In this document: piece after piece, positions 29,143 to 36,873 of the stretch
Position numbering within the stretch: position 1 is the stretch's first letter
How the letters are laid out: every line of letters starts with the position of its first letter
Assembly: GCA_964437365.1 (NCBI GenBank)
Contig: CAYTGM010000004.1
Span: 199,188-263,187 of the forward strand
DNA from: CAYTGM01 sp964437365
GTDB taxonomy: Bacteria; Sumerlaeota; Sumerlaeia; SLMS01
DNA length: 64,000 nt
Reading direction: 5' to 3'
Made by a program: the position numbers and the translations under genes
Notes under the pieces: model-generated
What the model was told of the DNA's origin: nothing
Database searches by the model: none
The model's input: only the letters and a program-made list of their open reading frames with translations

Positions 29143-30415
29143 TCCGATTCGTCAGCCATGATGGCTGACCCTTCTCTTGTTCAGTCAGATAATCACGGTC
29201 AAAAGCATCATTCATCAACTGGAAGGCGAGCGACTCAATGGGAGCCTCGTGATAGACCTCGTAGATCTCCCAGTTCGTTGACCCGATCAGCATGTTCACT
29301 TTTTTCTCGTTGTTTATAGTAATTTCCAGAACGGGAGGAAACTCAGAGGCTTGATCGCCCATCGCAAGAAATGAAACGCGATCGTTGCGATATTCTTCAG
29401 AGAACGGTATCTCTACAGTTGTATTGCGGTTTCTGATAGTGAGTGGATACGTGTCCGATTTTGCCATGTCATCCCCTCTTGCAACCTCCGCGGATGGGGT
29501 GACACGAACGACACCTCTCTCTTCCAGCTCATCGAGAATCTCCTTTAAATCGCGTGTCTTCTTCATTGTGAGCATATAGACACGTAAATTCTTTGGAAAA
29601 TTCTTTAATTCACTGCGCAGGGACAGGCTGGCATTCTTATCCTTATTCAAGAGCTGCTCGTAAGCCTTGAGAACCCCCTCATTTCTCGTGAATTCCTGAT
29701 CACTGGCAAGGACCTGATTCACCTTTTCCAGACCTTCAATTGATCCTATATCCAGGAAGAAATAACCCAGTAATACTAGATCAATCGCTGATAGTTCCTC
29801 CCCTTCGAGTGCCGACAGAGCTTCAGCCTCAGCGCGCTCGCGTGTTCCAGGGCTGAGACTTGTAGAAATCTGGAAGGATGAAAGAGCTTTCTGAAAATCA
29901 CCCTTTTGCATAGACTGCTCACCCAGATGATAAGTCAACTCGGATAAACTCTGGCGGTAGTAATCAGAATAGATATACGGAGGCCGCATATATTTGTAAA
30001 AAGCTTCAACCTCCAGTTCTTCCATTACCTTAGCGACTTCTTCTGTTCCACCAGCTCTATAGATCTGATTAGCAGCGAAAATTTTCTCCAGGTCTTTTTC
30101 TTGATCATCCTTGAGAACAGCTTTCAAATATTGAACCTTAACTTCTTCATCGTCGTCCTCCATGTACCTGCTCACCGCTTCCACGTTTCCCGGTGTCTCC
30201 ACGGCAAGTTTAACGTTCAATGCAGGGAGTATATAGTTCGCGAACAGCAGCATCAATCCAACGGACAGGCCGCTGAGGCCGAGTATCAGCGTTAACTGGA
30301 CAAGTGAGGAAGACCATCGCGGATCACCACCGCGTGGCTGACCCTCCTGCGCGGTTGGAGCCTTGTCCTTCTCGAGATCAGTCTGTTCTTTTTTTCGTTG
30401 CTGTTTCTTGCTCAT
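29111..30415 (-). CDS. Membrane-anchored protein of unknown function, partner of the ligase-like protein
   Basis: 434 residues from the ATG at 30415; the frame runs on to 30622, but that part looks non-coding. A Lys/Glu-rich cytoplasmic N-terminus is followed by one membrane helix (LTLILGLSGLSVGLMLLFAN). A helical region with a TPR-like pair comes next (LGEQSMQKGDFQKALSSFQI). The C-terminus is beta-rich (YPLTIRNRNTTVEIPFSEEY). I do not recognise the family. Its overlap with the Wzy_C/TPR gene, and the matching phrase MRPPYIYSDYY versus MPPPYMVSDFY in that protein, suggest that the two interact or share an ancestral segment. Confidence 0.7.
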   Translation of the reverse strand: MSKKQQRKKEQTDLEKDKAPTAQEGQPRGGDPRWSSSLVQLTLILGLSGLSVGLMLLFANYILPALNVKLAVETPGNVEAVSRYMEDDDEEVKVQYLKAVLKDDQEKDLEKIFAANQIYRAGGTEEVAKVMEELEVEAFYKYMRPPYIYSDYYRQSLSELTYHLGEQSMQKGDFQKALSSFQISTSLSPGTRERAEAEALSALEGEELSAIDLVLLGYFFLDIGSIEGLEKVNQVLASDQEFTRNEGVLKAYEQLLNKDKNASLSLRSELKNFPKNLRVYMLTMKKTRDLKEILDELEERGVVRVTPSAEVARGDDMAKSDTYPLTIRNRNTTVEIPFSEEYRNDRVSFLAMGDQASEFPPVLEITINNEKKVNMLIGSTNWEIYEVYHEAPIESLAFQLMNDAFDRDYLTEQEKGQPSWLTNRNVYLGGFWFD

Positions 30416-30571
30416 AAACACGGGAATAGTCAGAGAAGGATTACGTGGCGAGCCTTTTTCCCATCTAATCAGACACCGACTTTCAGAGTCCAAGTTTTTT
30501 CTCCCTTTGACACACTTTGCGATCCGTCCAAACGATACTGTCGTAATTATCAGGAAGTCGAGCCCTCGAAC

Positions 30572-31735
30572 TTGATCTCTGCCGGATCTCCGCCGCCCAA
30601 AACAACCGAACTTGATCATCAATGGTCGGGGGCGGAAAACGACCTGTCCCGTTCTCTCCTGCTTAAAGGATCATTGAACCGCTCGACCCTCTCTCATGAG
30701 TGGAAAGAGCTGACCGCTGAGATCAACACAAATGATAAGATGACCTCTCTGACCATCAACCTTTCTCAATTGGAAGAGATGGATGGATCAGCCATTGGGT
30801 TTCTTGTCGAGATTCAGAAGATTTGCACCAACCGTGGCATTAAACTCACTTTTGAGGGGCTGAGCACACAACAGAAAAGCATTCTCGACCTCTACGACCC
30901 CTGCTCCTATGTTCATCGTGGTACCCCAGAAAGCCACAAGTGCCAGTCACTTCCCGTTGAGGTTGGTTCCGCCACGCTCAAACAGCTCAGCTGCATGAAA
31001 GAGGAAATTACCTTCATCGGCGAGATGATTCTCGCGCTGCTGGCTGCCATCAGGAACCCAAAGATCGTCCGATGGGGAGACACCTTTCGGATGGCGGAAA
31101 TTGCCGGAGTAAATGCCCTTCCCGTTGTGATCCTGGTTGGGTTTCTAATCGGTTTTGTCATGGCGTTTCAGGCAGCCATCCCACTGAAAATGTTTGGTGC
31201 TGAGATCCTTATCGCCGGAGCTGTGGGCATCGCAATGGTTCGTGAATTAGGACCCATCATGACCGCTGTGGCACTTGCTGGCCGTTCCAGCACTGCCTTT
31301 GCCGCAGAAATCGGCACCATGAAAGTGAATGAAGAGGTGAATGCTCTGGTCACGTTCGGACTTGATCCGGTTCGCTTCCTCGTTCTCCCGCGCCTTATCG
31401 CCGCAATCGCCATGACACCTTTTCTGGCGGTGTTCGGCACTGCAGCAGGGATTCTTGGTGGCTATATCGTCTATCTCTCACTCGGATTCCCAACCACGAT
31501 CTTCATCGACCAATTGAGACAGTTCATTGGTGTTGGAGATGTTCTTGGAGCACTGGTGAAAACGCTGGTTTTTGGTATCGTCATTGCCGGCGTGGGTTGT
31601 TTACGGGGTCTCCAGACTCAAACAGGCGCAAGTGCAGTCGGCGAATCAACAACACGGGCTGTTGTTTCCTCTATCATTCTTGTCACTCTTCTTGATGGAA
31701 TCTTTTCTATACTGTATTACGCGCTGGGAATCTGA
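30572..31735 (+). CDS. mlaE: MlaE-family lipid ABC permease with N-terminal STAS domain
   Basis: 387 residues from TTG 30572. A STAS domain (INLSQLEEMDGSAIGFLVEI) precedes the MlaE permease (VLVGFLIGFVMAFQAAIPL with KMFGAEILIAGAVGIAMVRE and LGPIMTAVALAGRSSTAFAA). In Mla systems the STAS protein MlaB is separate; fused forms are common outside Proteobacteria. The frame continues to 30398, but that portion would overlap the divergent gene and lacks family character. It is the first gene of a four-gene operon for phospholipid traffic between the membranes. Confidence 0.9.
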   Translation: MISAGSPPPKTTELDHQWSGAENDLSRSLLLKGSLNRSTLSHEWKELTAEINTNDKMTSLTINLSQLEEMDGSAIGFLVEIQKICTNRGIKLTFEGLSTQQKSILDLYDPCSYVHRGTPESHKCQSLPVEVGSATLKQLSCMKEEITFIGEMILALLAAIRNPKIVRWGDTFRMAEIAGVNALPVVILVGFLIGFVMAFQAAIPLKMFGAEILIAGAVGIAMVRELGPIMTAVALAGRSSTAFAAEIGTMKVNEEVNALVTFGLDPVRFLVLPRLIAAIAMTPFLAVFGTAAGILGGYIVYLSLGFPTTIFIDQLRQFIGVGDVLGALVKTLVFGIVIAGVGCLRGLQTQTGASAVGESTTRAVVSSIILVTLLDGIFSILYYALGI

Positions 31736-31743
31736 AAAAAGCC

Positions 31744-32499
31744 ATGGAAGATACAATCATACAAGTTGAGAACTTCACCGCTGCCTACGGAGGAAGGGTC
31801 GTCATCGACGATGTCTCCTTTGATGTAAAAGAAGGCGAGATCCTTGTTATTCTTGGGGGCTCGGGCAGTGGCAAAAGTACCATGCTCAAGCACATGATTG
31901 GTCTATATAAACCGGCGAGTGGAAAGATTCTGATCGAGGGAGACGACATTGCTACCGCAACAGGCAAAGAGCGTGAAAAGATCCTCTCAAAGATTGGAGT
32001 CATGTATCAAATGGGGGCTCTTTTTGGCTCCCTTTCACTTCTGGAAAACGTTCGACTTCCCCTGGAGGAGTTCACCGACCTTCCCAGCGAGGCAATGGAT
32101 CTTATTTCTCTGATGAAGCTTGATCTGGTTGGTTTGAAAGATTTTGCAGATCATTTTCCGTCGGAGATTTCCGGAGGAATGCAGAAACGCGCTGCTATTG
32201 CACGGGCCATGGCACTCGACCCAAGAATCCTTTTTCTGGATGAGCCATCGGCAGGACTCGATCCGATTACATCAGCGGAACTCGATCAACTTATCATTAA
32301 ACTTTCAAGGTCTCTTGGCCATACCTTTGTCATCGTCACCCACGAACTGCCAAGTATCTATACAATCGCAGATCGTGTTGTGATGCTGGACGCTCGCGTG
32401 AAAAAAATCGTGGCCACGGGCCATCCAAAAGAACTGAGGGACACCGCAACGGATCCCTGGGTCCGCCAATTCTTTAACCGGGAAGTAGAGGTATCCTGA
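31744..32499 (+). CDS. mlaF: MlaF-family lipid ABC transporter ATPase
   Basis: 251-residue ABC ATPase: Walker A GGSGSGKS (36-43), signature SGGMQKRAAIARAMALDP, Walker B ILFLDEPSAGLDP. These are close to the MlaF/TtgA form. It starts 8 nt after the permease gene and ends 3 nt before the MCE gene. It energises lipid transport through the MlaE-MlaD complex at the inner membrane. Confidence 0.94.
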   Translation: MEDTIIQVENFTAAYGGRVVIDDVSFDVKEGEILVILGGSGSGKSTMLKHMIGLYKPASGKILIEGDDIATATGKEREKILSKIGVMYQMGALFGSLSLLENVRLPLEEFTDLPSEAMDLISLMKLDLVGLKDFADHFPSEISGGMQKRAAIARAMALDPRILFLDEPSAGLDPITSAELDQLIIKLSRSLGHTFVIVTHELPSIYTIADRVVMLDARVKKIVATGHPKELRDTATDPWVRQFFNREVEVS

Positions 32500-32502
32500 T
32501 CC

Positions 32503-33615
32503 ATGGCAAAACAGGCAAACGCCTATAAAATAGGTCTCTTCGTGATCATTGCGACAATCATCCTTGTCAGCTCGATCATCCTATTCGGCGCCAACGCTTA
32601 TTTCAGAAAGAGCTATAAAATTGAGACATACTTTGACTCCTCGGTAGACGGACTCAGTGTTGGCTCTCCGGTCAAATATCGTGGCATCGTTCTCGGTGAA
32701 GTTTGCGCCATTGATTTCATACAACTCCACTACCCCAATTTACCAGAGGAACAAAGATCTTACGTTTACGTACAGATGGATATCACAAATGAACATCTTG
32801 TGAAACAGTCTGAGGATGAATTCAGGGAACAGGTCGAAAATTTCGTTAGTAAAGGAGCACGGATTCGCATGACCTCAGGCGGTATATCCGGCCTCGCGTT
32901 TCTACAGCTCGATTACCTCAATGAGGAAGATTACCCCGTGCTTGAAGCCAAGTGGGTCCCGAAGCATGTTTATATACCCTCTGTCCCCAGTCGACTTGAT
33001 AGCGTTTTTTCTTCCATGGAACGTATTGCCGCAAACATGGAAAAGGTTGACGTTCAAGGGCTCTCAGAATCCATCAACAACCTCGTCAACAGAACTGACA
33101 ACACCATCGCAAACAGTGGCATTCCTCAGCTCATTGAAGACATCAGACAGCTGACAGGAACAATCTCCTCCTTCGTGGACAAACCAGCGACACAGGATAA
33201 GAGAGGCGATATCAACGAAATCATCGACAAGGTCAAAGAAACACTGGAGACGACCCACCGCGTTGCGAGCAGTCTCGAATCTCGCATAGACGAAACCCTC
33301 GATGGCATTGATGAAGGCGTTGATTCGATCAGCAATGCTGCGAAGAGCGTTGAAGAAAAGCTCAGTGATAAGCGTATCGATATCGCTATCGACAAGACTC
33401 ATATCGCTCTCGACCGTGTTCCCGATATTATGGACTCGATTGAGTATAACCTCCGGCGTATGGATCAGTCCATTTCCTCCAAAGATGTCCGTGTTGATGA
33501 GATTCTGAGAAACCTCGAAAAGATCACCCAGGACATCAGCAATCTCATGGCCGTCCTTGAACAATACCCATCTATCGCAGCCTTTGGCGAAGCACCTAAA
33601 CCTGTGGAAGAATAA
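32503..33615 (+). CDS. mlaD: MlaD-like MCE-domain protein
   Basis: 370 residues: one N-terminal membrane helix (IGLFVIIATIILVSSIILF), one MCE domain (about 40-130, IETYFDSSVDGLSVGSPVKY then RGI), and a long helical C-terminal tail (about 165-355) with repeated SINNLVNRTDNT- and VKETLETTHRVASSLE-type heptads. The tail is longer than in E. coli MlaD and could form a periplasm-spanning bundle as in PqiB or LetB-type proteins. It is in operon with mlaF and the auxiliary lipoprotein. Confidence 0.92.
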   Translation: MAKQANAYKIGLFVIIATIILVSSIILFGANAYFRKSYKIETYFDSSVDGLSVGSPVKYRGIVLGEVCAIDFIQLHYPNLPEEQRSYVYVQMDITNEHLVKQSEDEFREQVENFVSKGARIRMTSGGISGLAFLQLDYLNEEDYPVLEAKWVPKHVYIPSVPSRLDSVFSSMERIAANMEKVDVQGLSESINNLVNRTDNTIANSGIPQLIEDIRQLTGTISSFVDKPATQDKRGDINEIIDKVKETLETTHRVASSLESRIDETLDGIDEGVDSISNAAKSVEEKLSDKRIDIAIDKTHIALDRVPDIMDSIEYNLRRMDQSISSKDVRVDEILRNLEKITQDISNLMAVLEQYPSIAAFGEAPKPVEE

Positions 33616-33616
33616 A

Positions 33617-34246
33617 ATGATGACTTCAATTACCCTGCGAATATCCCTCTGCTTTCTCTTCTGTGCATACCTCAGTTCATGCGTCAGCCTGTCAAAGCCA
33701 CTTCCTGATATACGGCTTCACGGCATTAAAGACGAAACAGTCGATGACACATACACCTTCGAGAACGGCTTGCCAGTTTTGAAGATGAGCAACTTCACTT
33801 CTTCTCCCATGGCGAGTGAAGTCGGGTTCATGTTCAAGACAGAAGACGACACGCATACGCGAGACTACTACAATCGGTTCCTCGATACACCAGCATCACT
33901 CATTCAAGTGGAAACACGCCGAAAATTGAGACAAAGCAATCTTCCCATGGGGATTGTTTCGTCTAAGTCTCCCCTGCTGGGCGACTTTGTACTGGATGGT
34001 TTCGTGGAAGAAATCTATATCGATAAACGCGGATCAGAGCCAGAGGCCGTCATTGTTGTCACCTACACTTTGATCGAATCGAAAGGAAAAGCTCCGACGA
34101 TCGTTTTCCTCAACACTATTTCTTCTCGCATGCCGGTTGAATCTGAAAACACATCGGGGTATCTCCAGGCCTGGAGAAGCTGCCTGGCTGATATACATAA
34201 GCAGCTTATCGAGCGTATGATGCAGACTGCGGAAGCAAAAGAATAA
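33617..34246 (+). CDS. ABC-type transport auxiliary lipoprotein (PqiC-like)
   Basis: 209 residues from the ATG one base after the mlaD stop. The signal LCFLFCAYLSSC ends in a lipobox cysteine. The mature domain (LKMSNFTSSPMASEVGF, RRKLRQSNLPMGIVS, GDFVLDGFVEEIYID, then LIERM near the end) matches the ABC_trans_aux/PqiC layout. It probably sits in the outer membrane and docks the MCE protein. No MlaC-like periplasmic carrier is encoded nearby. Confidence 0.8.
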   Translation: MMTSITLRISLCFLFCAYLSSCVSLSKPLPDIRLHGIKDETVDDTYTFENGLPVLKMSNFTSSPMASEVGFMFKTEDDTHTRDYYNRFLDTPASLIQVETRRKLRQSNLPMGIVSSKSPLLGDFVLDGFVEEIYIDKRGSEPEAVIVVTYTLIESKGKAPTIVFLNTISSRMPVESENTSGYLQAWRSCLADIHKQLIERMMQTAEAKE

Positions 34247-34705
34247 AGCCTGCAAATAAGGTACATGATAAAGAGTTCACCACAGAGACACTGATACTCA
34301 GAGAAAAGCTTCAAGCGTTTTGACAATGACAGCCCTGAAAGTTCCGGCGCGCTCCTGGGAACGCTGATCGGTGATCGGCACAGTTAAGGAGAACCCCATT
34401 CTCTACTAAAAAAACCACCGATTCGCACAGATAAACACTGGTCATTCCTATATACATAATATTATTATCAAGGTGTTGTGCGTGAGCTGAAACTGTTCGC
34501 GCCAGAGCTCAGCGCCTTTGCTTCTTCTGGCCATCGTTATCATCTCCAAGGAAAGAACATAAAGCACCGGAGATAGACAACACCTTGACCAAACGTCAAC
34601 AACTAACGGATGGTAATTAAACGACGCTTGCTCTACCCCGAGCTTTGCGAGGCTTTAATCGAGCCTGGTACTTAAGTGCCAGGTATATATACCCTCTTCA
34701 ATTTT

Positions 34706-34836
34706 AACCGTTTCAACGGTTTCACATCGATGCGAAGATCCATGTTCAATTGTATAGCAAGCCGAACTACTACGTCGCGCAACTTGGATGGGTTCTGAAG
34801 GATAAATATAGATAGTCGAAACCGTTGAAACGGTTT
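34706..34836. repeat. Pair of matching palindromes 113 bp apart
   Basis: AACCGTTTCAACGGTTT (34706-34722) and AAACCGTTGAAACGGTT (34819-34835) are exact reverse complements. Each is itself a dyad with 6-bp arms AACCGT/ACGGTT. They could be terminal repeats of a small non-autonomous element or paired operators of the LacI type. Between them, a 30-codon open frame (starting near 34722 and ending at the TAG of 34812-34814) could be a relic, but it matches nothing I know. Confidence 0.5.
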
Positions 34837-35069
34837 GGGAGGTGATGGAGCCCTCGCGACCTCAGGTTAAAACACTGAGGCCGACGGAAAAGCCTCGCTT
34901 CGCTCGGGAACGTATTTCCTGTTCTCTCTGCGCCGCTGCAGGAGATACCCCCCTGGGAGCGCTCCCCGTTGCCATTTTCCTAAAAACTCATCCTTCATCC
35001 CTCTGCACTCATCCTTTCTTTTCCTGTTCTCTCCGCGCCACCTACCACTTGTCGACCTCTGCCCCACCT

Positions 35070-35119
35070 CTGACGGACGTCTCAAGTCGTAGGTAAGACG
35101 TAGATAAGACGTCCGTCAG
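35070..35119. repeat. 13-bp perfect inverted repeat
   Basis: CTGACGGACGTCT (35070-35082) is exactly complementary to AGACGTCCGTCAG (35107-35119) across a 24-nt spacer that contains further GACGT units. It lies about 75 nt beyond the 3' end of the minus-strand permease gene, so it may form a transcript-end hairpin for that gene. Confidence 0.5.
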
Positions 35120-35194
35120 ACGTCGGTCATCCCGTTAGGGTGCAATAGTTTACATCGTCAGGCTTTGTGCGATGGCCTCAGGCTTTGGAAATGC

Positions 35195-36052
35195 CTACCC
35201 GATACCAACCATTGTGAGAATGAGTGAGGTCAGAAGATAGTCTGCGCCGAGAACCAGAATCAAAGTCAGCACAACACTGCGAGTTGTTGAGCGACCTACC
35301 CCTGCGGCGCCTCCTTCAGTTGAAAAACCACAATAGCAGCCGGTCAGGGCGATAATAAACCCGAAGAAAAAGGTCTTCACCCAACCTCCGAAAATATCAG
35401 TCAATGACGCAAAGCTCACGGTTGTCTTGTAGTAAGCCGCGTATTCGATGTTCAAGGCTGCGTCGGCAACGATCATCCCTCCCAGAACGCCTGTGGCGAG
35501 GCAGATGATGCAGATCATGGGGAACATCAGAGTCATCACAATGACGCGCGGAACCGCCAGATACCGGTAAGGATCCACATTGAGCACGTCCATGGCATCG
35601 ATCTGTTCGGTAACCTTCATGGAGCCAAGCTCGGCGGTAATGGAGGCCGCCACGCGGGCTCCTACAACGATGGCACAAAAGACAGGAACCATCTCTCGGG
35701 CGTTTGCGATAAAGGAAATGCCCGGCACATAATTCTTCGAGCCGAACTTCACCAGCTGGATTCCGGTTTGGATCACCATGACGGCCCCCACAAAGAGAGA
35801 GGTCAGAAGGGCGATTGGAAAAGACTTAACGCCGATGGCTACGCCTTGATCAAGAATAAGTCGCCAGCGCCAGGGCGGGGTGACGATCCGCTTCAGGACT
35901 GCTCCCATGAAGACCACGTAGCGACCCATCGCGGCAACAAGCTCGATCAGCGCAGCACCGAGTTGTGTGACCGCCTCGACCAGAGATTGGGCCACTTTTC
36001 TTCCAATACTGTGTTGAAGTTTACCCACTTGTGAAGATTTATGCAGTTGCAT
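35195..36052 (-). CDS. mlaE: Second MlaE-family lipid ABC permease
   Basis: 285 residues with the MlaE permease core: FVGAVMVIQTGIQLVKFGSK, VPVFCAIVVGARVAASITAE, LGSMKVTEQIDAMDVLNVDP and GVGRSTTRSVVLTLILVLGA. Unlike the copy at 30572 it has no STAS domain and no linked ATPase or MCE gene. It may use the MlaF/MlaD encoded on the other strand or proteins encoded elsewhere. It is divergent from the pseudopilin-like gene, 137 nt away. Confidence 0.9.
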   Translation of the reverse strand: MQLHKSSQVGKLQHSIGRKVAQSLVEAVTQLGAALIELVAAMGRYVVFMGAVLKRIVTPPWRWRLILDQGVAIGVKSFPIALLTSLFVGAVMVIQTGIQLVKFGSKNYVPGISFIANAREMVPVFCAIVVGARVAASITAELGSMKVTEQIDAMDVLNVDPYRYLAVPRVIVMTLMFPMICIICLATGVLGGMIVADAALNIEYAAYYKTTVSFASLTDIFGGWVKTFFFGFIIALTGCYCGFSTEGGAAGVGRSTTRSVVLTLILVLGADYLLTSLILTMVGIG

Positions 36053-36189
36053 TTTTCAAAAGGTAATCCTTTTTCGGTGGTCCCTCATTGACAGAGACTC
36101 TACGCTTAAAAGAGTCTTGTCTGGAAGGCTGAGCTGGCGCAACTGGCAAAGTCTCCGGAGATTTATTGATTATTTGACAGAGAAATTTC

Positions 36190-36840
36190 TTGTTTAAGAT
36201 CTTAGCAGGCCAGGCAAAGCAACAGAGAGCAAAAGGCCTCACGCTTTTTGAGCTGACGGTGGTGATCGCTATTGCTGCGATTCTCTTTATCCTTGCCGTG
36301 TACTCGATCCAGTCTCTTATCAGTAATACAAAGGTCAGTCGCGTGAAAGAGGAGCATCGTTCAATCACGCGGGCTCTTCAGAATTATATCATGGACTATT
36401 CCTCGGTTCCTTCCTCGAAGCAGGGCTTCCTTCCTCTGACCCAGCCCACCGCTTATCTCGGCGATGTTCCTAAAGATCCATTTCAGGAAAATTCCGGGAC
36501 TTATCTCTATCTCGTACCTGACGAAACAAGTCTTGCCGCAGTCGTCATCAGCCCTGGACCTGATGGGGATTTCGATCTCCCCCCTGAACTTTGGGAATAC
36601 ACCTCAACTCAGGCTGTCAGTAGAAAGCTTGTCCCCCAGGCAGTTCGAGCGAGGCAAATGAATCAGATGCTGAGTCAGCAGACTCCGGATGGCTTACCAT
36701 CGAATGGCTATTCACCAAGAGGGGGAAAACGGATGAGCGAGACCGAAGAGGCCATCCTTTCCACCTATCTTAAACTGGGTCAGTACGATCAGGAAAAAGG
36801 ACCCAATGGCGATATTATCACCCTCATCGGTTATCGATGA
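36190..36840 (+). CDS. Type II/IV pseudopilin-like protein (GspG-like)
   Basis: 216 residues. The prepilin leader ends AKG|LTLFELTVVIAIAAILFIL: cleavage after G16 gives a hydrophobic N-terminal helix with Glu at +5, as required for pilin assembly. The globular part has VPKDPFQENSGTYLYLVPDE and ISPGPDGDFD, like the calcium-loop region of GspG. The only possible start is the TTG at 36190, because an in-frame stop lies at 36175. No other secretion or pilus gene is adjacent, so it is an orphan. Confidence 0.82.
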   Translation: MFKILAGQAKQQRAKGLTLFELTVVIAIAAILFILAVYSIQSLISNTKVSRVKEEHRSITRALQNYIMDYSSVPSSKQGFLPLTQPTAYLGDVPKDPFQENSGTYLYLVPDETSLAAVVISPGPDGDFDLPPELWEYTSTQAVSRKLVPQAVRARQMNQMLSQQTPDGLPSNGYSPRGGKRMSETEEAILSTYLKLGQYDQEKGPNGDIITLIGYR

Positions 36841-36856
36841 TGCCTTCAAGAAGGCA
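36841..36856 (+). other. Small intercistronic hairpin
   Basis: TGCCTTCAAGAAGGCA forms a 6-7-bp stem immediately after the pseudopilin stop and 17 nt before the next ATG. It has no T-run, so it could modulate mRNA processing or translation between the two genes. Confidence 0.3.
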
Positions 36857-36873
36857 GGTGAGAGTAACAGGCC

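Larger units (their letters stand above)
34247..35194. other. Long gene-free stretch rich in palindromes and repeat-like sequence
   Basis: 948 bases between an MCE operon and a divergent-side permease with no credible gene; an 84-codon frame at 34842-35096 lacks a ribosome site and is Cys/Ser rich. Recognisable parts are a CACCACAGAGACAC-type segment (34274-34310), a CGATTCGCACAGATAAACAC segment (34413-34437), a pair of perfect palindromes (34706 and 34819), two similar TTCCTGTTCTCTC-CGCC stretches (34916 and 35022), and a 13-bp inverted repeat (35070-35119). It looks like a collecting ground for small dispersed elements. Confidence 0.5.

Noticed and set aside
30507..30536. TTGACA followed by GATACT as a sigma-70 promoter
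   Set aside because: The spacing is about 21 nt, too long for a normal promoter, and the -10 match is poor.
30398..30571. Extension of the STAS-MlaE protein, and the matching extension of the divergent membrane protein to 30622
   Set aside because: The two extensions overlap on opposite strands and both read as non-family sequence; the region is better taken as a shared promoter gap.
34842..35096. 84-codon open frame in the long gap
   Set aside because: No ribosome site, Cys/Ser-rich composition, and overlap with repeat-like sequence and the inverted repeat.
34247..35194. Intact insertion sequence or CRISPR array
   Set aside because: No transposase, cas gene or regularly spaced identical repeats; only scattered palindromes and short repeat-like phrases.
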